Below, in pieces: positions 11,974-19,415 of a DNA stretch of 64,000 bases. Positions within the stretch are counted from its first letter, which is position 1; each line of letters starts with the position of its first letter. A model generated the notes under the pieces. It did not search any database and had not been told where the DNA came from. It saw only the letters and a list, made by a program, of their open reading frames with translations. Both the position numbers and the translations under genes were made by a program. The DNA comes from an uncultured Pseudomonadales bacterium (GTDB lineage: Bacteria; Pseudomonadota; Gammaproteobacteria; Pseudomonadales; Azotimanducaceae). The stretch spans positions 2,604,001 through 2,668,000 of the forward strand of contig OY282447.1 of the NCBI GenBank assembly GCA_958296165.1, given 5' to 3'.

Positions 11974-12783
11974 CTGCCCGAGCTGCCCGAAGTAGAAACC
12001 ACGCGGCGCGGCCTCGACGCCGCCCTGCGCCACCGCTGCCTTACGCGCGTTGTCGTGCGCTGCACGGCGTTGCGCTGGCCGGTCGATCTGCCCACTTCCA
12101 TCGGCGGCCAGCGCCTCGGCATCATCGCCCGCCGCGCCAAATACCTGCTCTTGCCGCTGCAAACCGGCGGCCTCATCATCCATCTGGGCATGTCCGGCCA
12201 CTTAGCGGTGGTACGGGCCGGAACGCGGCCCGGCAAGCACGACCACATCGACCTCGAACTCGACGATGGCAACGTCGTGCGCTTCACCGACCCGCGCCGC
12301 TTCGGTAGTTTCCACTGGCAGCCGTATCCGCTGGAGCGTCATCGGCTGCTCGCCAACCTCGGGCCGGAGCCGCTCTCGGCAGCGTTCGACGGCGACTACC
12401 TCGCGCGCCGCGCCCGCAAGCGCCGCCTGCCCATCAAGACACTGTTGATGGATGCCAAAGAAGTGGTAGGCGTGGGCAACATCTACGCCAATGAAGCGCT
12501 GTTTGCGGCCGGCATTCGTCCGCGCGTTGCCGCCGGCCGCCTTTCGCGCCAGCGCTTGCGTGCCTTGGCGGATGCCGTCAAGGCAACGTTGGCGAGCGCC
12601 ATCCAAAGCGGCGGCACCACGTTGCGCGACTTCGTGGCCACCGACGGCCGGCCCGGCTACTTCGTACACGAGCTAGCCGTATACGGGCGCGACGGCGAAC
12701 CCTGCCGGCGCTGCGACACTCCGTTGAAGGGTGTGCGGCTGGGCGGCCGTGCAACGGTCTACTGCCCCTCCTGCCAGACCTGA
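11974..12783 (+). CDS. mutM: Formamidopyrimidine-DNA glycosylase with apparent CTG start codon
   Basis: Removes 8-oxoguanine and formamidopyrimidines; the N-terminal Pro (residue 2 before Met removal) is the catalytic nucleophile. The family N terminus PELPEVETTRRGLDA is encoded directly after CTG at 11974-11976. No in-frame ATG, GTG or TTG occurs between there and the rpmG stop, and starting at a later ATG or GTG would delete the catalytic Pro and Glu. A CTG start gives 269 residues, equal to E. coli MutM. The C-terminal zinc finger is complete (CRRC...CPSC), as are IHLGMSGH and DPRRFG. A weak AGGCGG sits six bases upstream. Either CTG is the real start or the base is an error. Confidence 0.93.
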   Translation: MPELPEVETTRRGLDAALRHRCLTRVVVRCTALRWPVDLPTSIGGQRLGIIARRAKYLLLPLQTGGLIIHLGMSGHLAVVRAGTRPGKHDHIDLELDDGNVVRFTDPRRFGSFHWQPYPLERHRLLANLGPEPLSAAFDGDYLARRARKRRLPIKTLLMDAKEVVGVGNIYANEALFAAGIRPRVAAGRLSRQRLRALADAVKATLASAIQSGGTTLRDFVATDGRPGYFVHELAVYGRDGEPCRRCDTPLKGVRLGGRATVYCPSCQT

Positions 12784-12822
12784 AGGATCAGCCGCGCATC
12801 CGCTGCCGCTAGGCCTGAGCGC

Positions 12823-13302
12823 TCAGCTGCCGCTGGCGTAGTGCGCCGCCACGGCGGGATGGACGAAATCCGAGATGTCGCCGCCCAAGCCGGCAATCTC
12901 GCGCACCCGCGACGAGGAGAGGAACGACCACTGCCGCGAGGTTGGCAGCAGCACGTATTCCAAGTCTGGCGCCAGCGTCTGATTCATGGCGATCATCTGA
13001 TATTCGTAGTCGAAATCCGACATGGTGCGCAGCCCGCGCACGACGCAGCGCGAACCCTTCGCGCGCATGTAGTCCACCAGGAGCACGTTGAAGCCTTCCA
13101 CTTCCACTCGGTCGCCGAACTCGGCTAGCGCCTGGCGGCACAGGTCGATGCGCGTGGCGAGATAGGTGGCCGGATCCTTGTCCGCCGAGGTGCCAACGGC
13201 GACGATCACGCTGTCGAATAGCTGCAAGGCGCGTTCGACGATGTCTCGATGGCCATAGGTGATCGGGTTGAAACTGCCTGGATAGACGACGACGCCGGTC
13301 AT
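12823..13302 (-). CDS. coaD: Phosphopantetheine adenylyltransferase
   Basis: Penultimate step of coenzyme A synthesis, transferring AMP to 4'-phosphopantetheine. The start at 13302 gives MTGVVVYPGSFNPITYGHRDI, with the nucleotidyltransferase (T/H)xGH motif. The same family ends show RGLRTMSDFDYEYQMIAMN and SRQWSFLSSSRVREIA. The length is 159 residues, as usual. A longer in-frame reading from 13326 adds eight residues without support. It converges on mutM. A perfect 12-base palindrome, CTGAGCGCTCAG (12815-12826), overlaps its stop, too short to be called a terminator. Confidence 0.97.
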   Translation of the reverse strand: MTGVVVYPGSFNPITYGHRDIVERALQLFDSVIVAVGTSADKDPATYLATRIDLCRQALAEFGDRVEVEGFNVLLVDYMRAKGSRCVVRGLRTMSDFDYEYQMIAMNQTLAPDLEYVLLPTSRQWSFLSSSRVREIAGLGGDISDFVHPAVAAHYASGS

Positions 13303-13629
13303 GGTTCTCGCCCTAGCAAGAGGCAACGATGGTAGCCCACCGCTTCACGCGCCCGCAAATGTCTGAACCGGTTCACTACATACACGGACGGTGCCGCTGT
13401 TCGCTCCGGCGGATGACTGTATCCAGGGCGGGAGTCGCTGCAATTTGACGGATTTGCCCATGTGGCGTATCTTGCCCCCAATGAACCTAGCTGGTTCGTT
13501 GCCCCTCCCACGCGCTCGGCCACGAAGACCGTTGCGCAATGCTGGTGTTGATGAGTCAGCGGCGCGAGCGTAGGCCGCCGAACTCGCTCACCGAAGGGAC
13601 TAAGGACTGAAAGGTACTGGGCCGCCGCT
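13303..13629. other. Gene-poor spacer upstream of the RiPP island
   Basis: 327 bases between coaD and the first kinase gene. Only short chance ORFs were seen, none with a recognisable leader peptide or domain. It holds the promoter candidate at 13445-13473, so it probably serves as the 5' control region of the plus-strand RiPP genes. Confidence 0.6.
13445..13473 (+). promoter_or_regulatory. Sigma70-type promoter candidate for the RiPP operon
   Basis: -35 TTGACG (13445-13450), 17-base spacer, -10 TATCTT (13468-13473). The predicted start near 13480 leaves a leader of about 150 bases before the first kinase gene. The -35 box is one base from consensus and the spacing is optimal. Confidence 0.6.
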
Positions 13630-14586
13630 GTGCAGCAGACGCCCTTCACCATTGACGCGGACTTCGACTTGAGCGAAGCCGCCGCACCCTGGTCCCGGGC
13701 GCACGGTGCCGATGTGGCCGTGCGCCGCGGCGCGGTGCCGTTGTCGCTGCCGCGTCCGGAATCGCGGGGAGTTGCCTGGCAACACGCCGCCGGCCGCACC
13801 TTGATCCTGACGCCCTGCGGTGTGCGCTTCCTCGTCGAGGGCGGCTCGACCATCCGCTACGCGCTCGATGGCGGTGCCTCGCTGGCGGACCTGCGGTTGT
13901 TCTTCCTGGGCACGGCGCTTAGTGTGCTGGCCGCGCAGCGTGGCCTGCTGCCCCTGAAGGCAAGCGCCGTTGCCAACGGCGAGGACGTGCATGCCCTCGT
14001 CGGCATGCCGATGAGGGGCAAGTCGGCCTCGGCGGCGGCGTTGGCCGCACGCGGCTATCCATTCTTCGCCGACGACCTGTTGATTCTCGATGCCAAGGGC
14101 TTGGATGCCGAGGCGCGCTGCTATCGCTGCGACGACCTGAAGGTGTGGCCGCAGGCGCTGGCGCTGGCGGACTGCGAGAGTCTAGGTCCCGTGCGCGGAA
14201 CTTCAAAGTACCGCAAACTGTACGCCATGCCGCGCCAAAGGGCGGCCCGAGTGTCGGGGCGCCTGCGAACCATCGTTTACCTGGCCAGCTTCAAGAAGGG
14301 CGATGCTTCCGGTGATCGCCACTCCACGCACTTGGAGCGGTTGTCGGGGAGAAAAAAAGTGGAAACGGTGATGACCACCATACACTCCCGGCCGATCACG
14401 ATTGCCGTCGTTGGGCACCGGCCGCTCTTTCAATGGGTCATGGCTTTGAGCCGTCGCGTGGAGATGCTGGGGCTCACCCGCCCCGAAATCCCGACGGTGT
14501 TCGGGGCCGGCGTCAACCGCATCGCCACGCTGCTGTCGGCAGCCGAGTCAGGCACCGTGCAGACGCGCAAGGGCGCGGCGCCATGA
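13630..14586 (+). CDS. HPr-kinase-like RiPP tailoring kinase, copy 1 (diverged active site)
   Basis: 318-residue relative of HPr kinase/phosphorylase as found in lasso-peptide clusters, where such enzymes phosphorylate the peptide. It starts at GTG 13630. The Walker A loop reads GMPMRGKS (125-132), which keeps GKS but loses the usual GPSGAGKST form. The family HASAV motif is KASAV (His to Lys at 110). The DD pair (148-149) is kept. Compared with copy 2 at 16344 it has lost typical residues and may be weakened, inactive or altered in specificity. Its stop overlaps the next ATG (ATGA), so it is translationally coupled to a sulfotransferase. Confidence 0.78.
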   Translation: MQQTPFTIDADFDLSEAAAPWSRAHGADVAVRRGAVPLSLPRPESRGVAWQHAAGRTLILTPCGVRFLVEGGSTIRYALDGGASLADLRLFFLGTALSVLAAQRGLLPLKASAVANGEDVHALVGMPMRGKSASAAALAARGYPFFADDLLILDAKGLDAEARCYRCDDLKVWPQALALADCESLGPVRGTSKYRKLYAMPRQRAARVSGRLRTIVYLASFKKGDASGDRHSTHLERLSGRKKVETVMTTIHSRPITIAVVGHRPLFQWVMALSRRVEMLGLTRPEIPTVFGAGVNRIATLLSAAESGTVQTRKGAAP

Positions 14587-15488
14587 TGCGGGCGCACCCG
14601 GTGTCCGGCCAACGGCGCATCGCCTGGTTGGCGAGCTACCCGAGGTCCGGCAACACCTGGACGCGCCTGCTGTTGGCGAACTTCCTGTCGGCGGCGGCCG
14701 AACCGGTAGGCGTCAACGACATCGGGAGTGCGATGTTCAGCGCCCTTTACCACGGCCGGCCGTGGTTCGACAGCGTGGCGGGCATCTCATCGTCGGACTG
14801 CACGGAGGACGAGGCCGAATCCCTGCGTCCGGCCGTTGTCCGATTCTGGGCCCAGGAGGCGAAGCGCGAGGAAACGCCGCTGTTCTGCAAGTCGCATGAA
14901 GCCTATCGCGACACCCCGGCCGGCGAGCCCTTGTTTCCGGACGACGTCACTGTCGGCGCTGTCTACTTGGTACGCAACCCGCTCGACGTCGCCGTGTCTT
15001 GGGCGTTTTACCTGGATGAGGGCTTCTCGCACAGCGTCGCCTATCTGAACGCACGGACGAGTCGCATCGGAGGCGCCGGAAGCCAAGAGCTTCGCCAGCG
15101 GCTGTTCGATTGGTCGGGCCACGTCGAGAGCTGGACGGGTGCGCCGTTTCCCGTGCTGACGGTGCGTTACGAAGACCTGCTCGCGGACACGGTTAGCTGG
15201 CTGGGCAAGATCGCTTCGTTCCTGCGCCTCGATGGCGCTTCCGACCACCGGCGGCTGGAGCAGGCCGTTGCCCACTCGGCCTTTGCGCGGCTGCAGGAGA
15301 ACGAAGACCGCGAAGGCTTCCATATGCGCGGTCAATACAGCCGGACCCCCTTCTTCCGCTCGGGCGTCGCCGGAGACGGGCGGCGGCATCTCTCGGCGGC
15401 ACAGGTGCGCGACGTCCTGGCCGCCCATGGGGCGACGATGGCGCGCTTCGGCTATTCATGTCGAGCTACTGGTCGAGCTACTGGATGA
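14583..15488 (+). CDS. PAPS-dependent sulfotransferase, copy 1
   Basis: 301-residue cytosolic-type sulfotransferase transferring sulfate from PAPS to a hydroxyl. The 5'-phosphosulfate loop is LASYPRSGNTWTR (about 15-27) and the 3'-phosphate motif is YLVRNPLDVAVSWAF. RYEDLLAD and the C-terminal half follow the family. The ATG at 14583 overlaps the kinase stop. Together they form a kinase-sulfotransferase pair repeated at 16344-18205; the two sulfotransferases align along their whole length with long identical blocks (TWTRLLLANFL, RNPLDVAVSWAF, DWSGHVESW). The substrate is most likely the RiPP peptide, by context. The last residues (SCRATGRATG) look less conserved than in copy 2. Confidence 0.85.
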   Translation: MMRAHPVSGQRRIAWLASYPRSGNTWTRLLLANFLSAAAEPVGVNDIGSAMFSALYHGRPWFDSVAGISSSDCTEDEAESLRPAVVRFWAQEAKREETPLFCKSHEAYRDTPAGEPLFPDDVTVGAVYLVRNPLDVAVSWAFYLDEGFSHSVAYLNARTSRIGGAGSQELRQRLFDWSGHVESWTGAPFPVLTVRYEDLLADTVSWLGKIASFLRLDGASDHRRLEQAVAHSAFARLQENEDREGFHMRGQYSRTPFFRSGVAGDGRRHLSAAQVRDVLAAHGATMARFGYSCRATGRATG

Positions 15489-15500
15489 AGAATATGGAGA

Positions 15501-15920
15501 TCACACCAGAAAGCCGAGCACATGCTCATGCCGGAACCGGCGGTACCAGCGGTTCCGGGTCGGTGTCTCCGGGAAGCTCGGCACGACCCGCCGCCAGCCG
15601 TTTTCCAGCAGTACCCGCTCGGCGGCCTGAAACGTTCGCGGCGCAACCAGCAGGTCGATGTCCCGCGCCATTCTCGCCAGCGGGTGCCCGTACAGGCGTT
15701 GGCTGAGCGGCAGGCCCTTGAGCACCAAACAGGGATGTCGGCGGCGGCAAGCAGGCCGGTCGCCCGTTTCAGCGCTACGATTTGGGCCAGTCCATGACGC
15801 ATGATCCGTTCGCGGATTCTCTTGAGCCCCGGCACCCTTCAAGCGGTTGCGCAGACCTGGTGCCAGCGCGGGTGTTTCTCGCATCTTCGCTGTCATCCAT
15901 TTGGGCAGTTCATTGCTCAT
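15501..15920 (-). pseudogene. Decayed copy of the nucleotidyltransferase (NTP_transf_5-like) segment
   Basis: The minus strand from about 15840 to 15514 is closely similar at DNA level to 24395-24076, the nucleotidyltransferase part of the B2 fusion gene. Both encode KRATGLLAAADIP, GLPLSQRLYGHPLAR, DIDLLV, RTFQAAERVLLENGW and NRWYRRF. Here the frame is broken near 15730, where GGGG of the intact copy is GGG. The reading that starts at 15920 (MSNELPKWMTAKMRETPALAP) enters the correct frame only after the break. Nothing of the remaining 350 residues, including the peptidase domain, is present. This is a truncated, frameshifted duplicate. Confidence 0.82.
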
Positions 15921-16343
15921 GGACGCAAATCAAGACACCTGCCCTCAACCCGACGCCGGTGTGCGCGGCGAAAAAGAGCCTCCGGCTGCACCGCCGACTG
16001 AACTTGGCCGGTCGTCTTGCGGGCGACCGCCTGAACGCCTGCAAAGCCGGAATCATGACCCGCTTCGTACCGTGCGCTGGGCGATGACGACACCATCCCC
16101 CAGCCAATCGCTTAGATACTTCTCGTCACCGCTTCGGGTGCGGTCGGATGTTGGCGATCACTTATATTCCGGACATCGAGGTCGAAGTGTTCTTCGCCCG
16201 GCCGAGTGATAACATTCTCCGTCGTTGAGGTTGTAGCCCTCTCATGCACGGAACTTGGCATGGTCGCGTCTGATGCGCTGGCGAACCGGACGGGAGTAGT
16301 CTGGGACGGCGTTCGCCACTCCCCCCCAGGGGCATGACGAGAC
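15921..16343. other. Spacer between the two kinase-sulfotransferase units
   Basis: 423 bases with only short, unconvincing ORFs in all frames. I recognised no domain, second precursor peptide or promoter of good quality. It may be degraded remains of the sequence once linking the duplicated units. Confidence 0.5.
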
Positions 16344-17327
16344 ATGCCGGTTTCTCCCCCCGTGGACATGGCGCAGGGCGCTAACCCGCACGAACGGACG
16401 GACGACGCGCCGCCGACGGTCCCTTTCACTATCGAAGCGGATCTCGATGTAGGCGCGGCTCTCGCTCCCTGGCTGCGGGCGTCCGGTGCCGACGTCTCCA
16501 TTCGGCGCGGCGACGTGCCAACGGCCCTTCCGGCCCCGGAGGCCGAGGGCGTCGTGTGGCAACATGCCAGCCGGCGGACCCTGTTCCTTCTCCCTTGCGG
16601 CGTGCGGTTCCTCATCGAAGACGGCCGGACGGTCCGCTACGCCATGGAACGCGGCGCGACGCCGCGCGACGTTCGGCCCTTCGTGCTCGGCAACGTATGG
16701 GGCGTCCTGGCCATGCAGCGTGGCCTGCTGCCGCTGCACGCGAGCGCCGTGAGCCGGGGGCCGGGCCTGCATGCGTTCACCGGTCCGTCGGGGGCGGGCA
16801 AGTCCACGCTGGCAGCGGCCCTGGCCCCGCGCGGATACCCGCTGTTCACCGACGACATATTGCTCGTTGACCCGGCCTCGTTCGATGCCGGGCCGCTGTG
16901 CTACGGCCACCGCACCCTGAGTCTGTGTCGGAAGAGTCTGGCGCTGATGGGAGTCGAGGCTGTGGCCCAGGTGCCCATGCGGCAGCGCCTCCCCAAGTGG
17001 TACGCCGTCCCCGCCCGTCAGGTGCCGCCGCGCGCAGGCCAGCTGCGAAGGCTGTACATCCTGTCGTACCGGAACAACGTCCCGGGCAGCCCCCCCTGTA
17101 GCGTCGAGCGGGTAACCGGCCGACTCGCGGTCCAAGCGCTGTGGGCCGCCGTCTACCATCCGCGGCAGGCGATCGCAATCATGGGACGCCGGCGCATTCT
17201 GTCGCTGTTGGTCGGCCTGGCCCAGGGCACGCGGGTGTCGATGTTCCACCGTCGGCGGTGCGACCCGGATGTGACGTGGTTCGCCGAAGACGTGACGCGC
17301 CTCGCCGCCGAGTTGGGGGCGCCATGA
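16344..17327 (+). CDS. HPr-kinase-like RiPP tailoring kinase, copy 2 (intact motifs)
   Basis: 327-residue HPr-kinase-like protein with canonical motifs: HASAV (His132), Walker A GPSGAGKST (147-155) and the DD pair at 170-171 (FTDDILLVDP). In characterised lasso clusters a kinase of this family phosphorylates the C-terminal serine of the precursor. Here the predicted precursor ends in Pro, so an internal Ser, Thr or Tyr would be the target. It aligns with copy 1 across its length (FTI-A-DLD, PCGVRFL, RGLLPL). The stop overlaps the start of sulfotransferase 2 (ATGA). The ATG at 16344 is chosen; one at 16368 is possible. Confidence 0.85.
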   Translation: MPVSPPVDMAQGANPHERTDDAPPTVPFTIEADLDVGAALAPWLRASGADVSIRRGDVPTALPAPEAEGVVWQHASRRTLFLLPCGVRFLIEDGRTVRYAMERGATPRDVRPFVLGNVWGVLAMQRGLLPLHASAVSRGPGLHAFTGPSGAGKSTLAAALAPRGYPLFTDDILLVDPASFDAGPLCYGHRTLSLCRKSLALMGVEAVAQVPMRQRLPKWYAVPARQVPPRAGQLRRLYILSYRNNVPGSPPCSVERVTGRLAVQALWAAVYHPRQAIAIMGRRRILSLLVGLAQGTRVSMFHRRRCDPDVTWFAEDVTRLAAELGAP

Positions 17328-18205
17328 CCGCCGGCCGGCAGCCCTTCGTCTGGCTCGCCTCCTATCTGAAGTCCGGCAACACCTGGACGCGGCTGCTGCT
17401 GGCGAACTTCCTTGCAGACTCCGAGCAGCCCGTGCCCATCAACGATATTGATACCGTGCTGCCGGGCTTCGGCCCGCATGATCGCCGCTGGTTCGACGAT
17501 GTAACCGGCTTGTCCTCGTCCGAATGCACCGACGACGAAGTCGAGTCGTTGCGCCCCGCCGCGCTGCGGGCGGTAGCCGCGGACGCCGCTGGCGAGCGGC
17601 AGTTCTGCAAGGTCCACGACGCCCTGCACGAAACGGCCGCGGGCGAGCCGCTGTTTCCGGCAGACGTCACCGCCGGCGCGATCTATCTGGTGCGCAATCC
17701 GCTCGATGTGGCCGTCTCCTGGGCGTTCCATGTCGGCCGCGCGAACTCTCCCGGGCTTGCCGAGATCGTGGCGCGGATGAACGATCCCCGAAGCACGGTG
17801 GCGGGCGGTTGCAGCCGTCAGTTGCGGCAGCGGCTGCTTGACTGGTCGGGTCACGTGGAGAGCTGGCGGGCCGCGCCGTTTTCGGTTCTCCTGGTGCGCT
17901 ACGAAGATCTGCTGGCGGACGCGGCCGGCCAGCTCGCGCGCATGGTCCGGTTCGCGGGGCTCGATGGCGCGGCCGACCGGCACCGTCTGCGGCGCGCGGC
18001 CGAGGCCACCGCCTTCCCCCGGCTGCAGGAGCAGGAAACGCGGCACGGCTTCCGGGAGAGCGACCCGCGCTGCCGGCGCTTCTTCCGTGCCGGCAGGTCG
18101 GGCGACTGGCGGCGGCATCTGAACGCGGCGCAGGCGCGGCAGATCACGCTTCACCACGGGCCGGCCATGCTGGCCTGCGGCTACGATCCGCGCGAGGCGG
18201 CATGA
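17324..18205 (+). CDS. PAPS-dependent sulfotransferase, copy 2
   Basis: 293-residue sulfotransferase. The phosphosulfate loop is LASYLKSGNTWTR and the 3'-phosphate motif YLVRNPLDVAVSWAFH; RYEDLLAD is also kept. The start at 17324 overlaps the kinase stop (ATGA); a longer in-frame reading from 17141 would lie over the kinase gene and has no family similarity. The stop overlaps the oxygenase start in the same way, so kinase 2, sulfotransferase 2 and oxygenase form one tightly coupled unit. Sulfation of the RiPP, on Ser, Thr, Tyr or a newly made hydroxyl, is inferred from context. Confidence 0.87.
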   Translation: MTAGRQPFVWLASYLKSGNTWTRLLLANFLADSEQPVPINDIDTVLPGFGPHDRRWFDDVTGLSSSECTDDEVESLRPAALRAVAADAAGERQFCKVHDALHETAAGEPLFPADVTAGAIYLVRNPLDVAVSWAFHVGRANSPGLAEIVARMNDPRSTVAGGCSRQLRQRLLDWSGHVESWRAAPFSVLLVRYEDLLADAAGQLARMVRFAGLDGAADRHRLRRAAEATAFPRLQEQETRHGFRESDPRCRRFFRAGRSGDWRRHLNAAQARQITLHHGPAMLACGYDPREAA

Positions 18206-19152
18206 TTACGATCCCCGCCGCGCTGGACGCGGGCCTGTTCGACAGGGCCGAGGCCACCCTGCTGCGGATGCTCGCGGCCGATCCGACCAACGCTCGGGCG
18301 CTGGCGCGGCTCGGCGACTTCCGGCGCGGGAGAGGAGACCTTGCGGGTGCCCTGGCGGCGTACCGGCGCCTGCGCGCCATTGCACCCGACGACGCGACGG
18401 CCGCGTGGTCGATCGCCGTGCTGGGCGGCACCCGGCTGCCGGACGCGGCACCGCCGGGCGGCCGGGCCGCGCCGTTCGTGCGGATGACGAACTTCCTGTC
18501 CTCCGCGGCGTGCGACCGGCTGCTGGCGGGAGTGTCGGCGGCGAGCGACCGGTTCGTTCCGGCGCAGGTGCGACGAAATGGGAACGGGATGGTGAACCGC
18601 AAGATCCGCATCGCTTCCTGTTCAGATGCGCGAATCAACCGGGACGTCCGATCCTGGTTCGTCCCGCAGCTGCGCGGCGTGCTGCCGGAAGTCCTGGGAC
18701 GGCTGCGGATGGAAGACCTTGACGTGGGACGCATCGAACTGGAAGTGACGGTCCATCGGCGCGGGGCCTTCTTCGCCACGCACCGTGACGGCGACACGGG
18801 CAACTTGCGATCGCGCAAGCTCAGCTACGTCTACCACTTCCACCGCGCTCCACGACCGTTCGTCGGCGGAGACCTGCTGCTCTACGACGATGCCGGCGGC
18901 ACGGGCGGCTCCGTCGCCTTCTCGCGAATCGACCCGCTCCGCGACAGCGTCCTGTTCTTTCCCGCCGACTGCATGCACGAGGTCACTCCCGTGGCGTTCG
19001 GCGACGGGCGTTTCACCGTCAACGGCTGGATTCACTCCCGACATGCTGCGGAAGGACGAAGGAAGCCGGTGACGCCGCAAGGTCAAACATCGAACGCCAG
19101 CGCCGGGGAAATCAAGATCAACCGCGAGCCGGTGGCGTCACCGCGCGTCTGA
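18202..19152 (+). CDS. TPR plus 2-oxoglutarate/Fe(II) dioxygenase (prolyl-hydroxylase type)
   Basis: 316 residues. The first 75 form a TPR-like helical repeat (LFDRAEATLLRMLAADPTNARALARLGDF...GDLAGALAAYRRLRAIAPDD). The rest is a prolyl-4-hydroxylase-type fold with the iron triad H194-x-D196 (ATHRDGD) and H259 (CMHEV), and the 2-oxoglutarate Arg270 (GRFTVNGW). It would hydroxylate a residue of the peptide, possibly creating a hydroxyl for the kinase or sulfotransferase. The ATG overlaps the sulfotransferase stop. It ends 62 bases before the precursor start. The low-complexity C-terminal tail after about residue 285 has no clear role. Confidence 0.82.
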   Translation: MITIPAALDAGLFDRAEATLLRMLAADPTNARALARLGDFRRGRGDLAGALAAYRRLRAIAPDDATAAWSIAVLGGTRLPDAAPPGGRAAPFVRMTNFLSSAACDRLLAGVSAASDRFVPAQVRRNGNGMVNRKIRIASCSDARINRDVRSWFVPQLRGVLPEVLGRLRMEDLDVGRIELEVTVHRRGAFFATHRDGDTGNLRSRKLSYVYHFHRAPRPFVGGDLLLYDDAGGTGGSVAFSRIDPLRDSVLFFPADCMHEVTPVAFGDGRFTVNGWIHSRHAAEGRRKPVTPQGQTSNASAGEIKINREPVASPRV

Positions 19153-19214
19153 ACGGATCAGGATGTTAAAGTGACTACCGAGTCGCAACCGAGACTCTAG
19201 TTGGAGGAATGGAT

Positions 19215-19415
19215 ATGCCCATCAACAACCCATCGGACGACACCCGATCCTCCATCCGGGAGAGGGGAGACCAGAAAGACGGAGCAGCTTCCGGGGAGGA
19301 GCGCAAGCAGCGCAAGCCGTGGACGCCGCCGAGGCTGGAGACGAACGGCGCCAGCGACATCGACGCCGGCACCGCTGCCAGCCATCAAGACGGTGTGACC
19401 AGCTACATGCCTTGA
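19215..19415 (+). CDS. Probable lasso-peptide precursor (66 residues)
   Basis: Small acidic/basic leader followed by a Gly-rich core. The start at 19215 is chosen because GGAGG (19203-19207) is seven bases upstream; the ATG at 19209 is only one base from it. Residues 35-41 (PWTPPRL) match the aromatic-xx-P-x-L element by which lasso leaders bind the RRE partner. The preferred core is GTAASHQDGVTSYMP (52-66): Gly1 and Asp8 could form an eight-residue macrolactam ring with a seven-residue tail. Starting one residue earlier gives an Ala1-Asp9 ring. Neither puts the common leader Thr at -2. It lies directly before the cyclase gene, overlapping it by four bases. Confidence 0.75.
   Translation: MPINNPSDDTRSSIRERGDQKDGAASGEERKQRKPWTPPRLETNGASDIDAGTAASHQDGVTSYMP

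Noticed and set aside
12815-12826. CTGAGCGCTCAG palindrome as a bidirectional terminator for mutM and coaD
   Set aside because: The stem is only six bases, without a loop or a T tract.
16142-16221. 26-residue ORF (MLAITYIPDIEVEVFFARPS...) as a small peptide gene
   Set aside because: No Shine-Dalgarno sequence, leader motif or neighbour overlap; it is within chance expectation.
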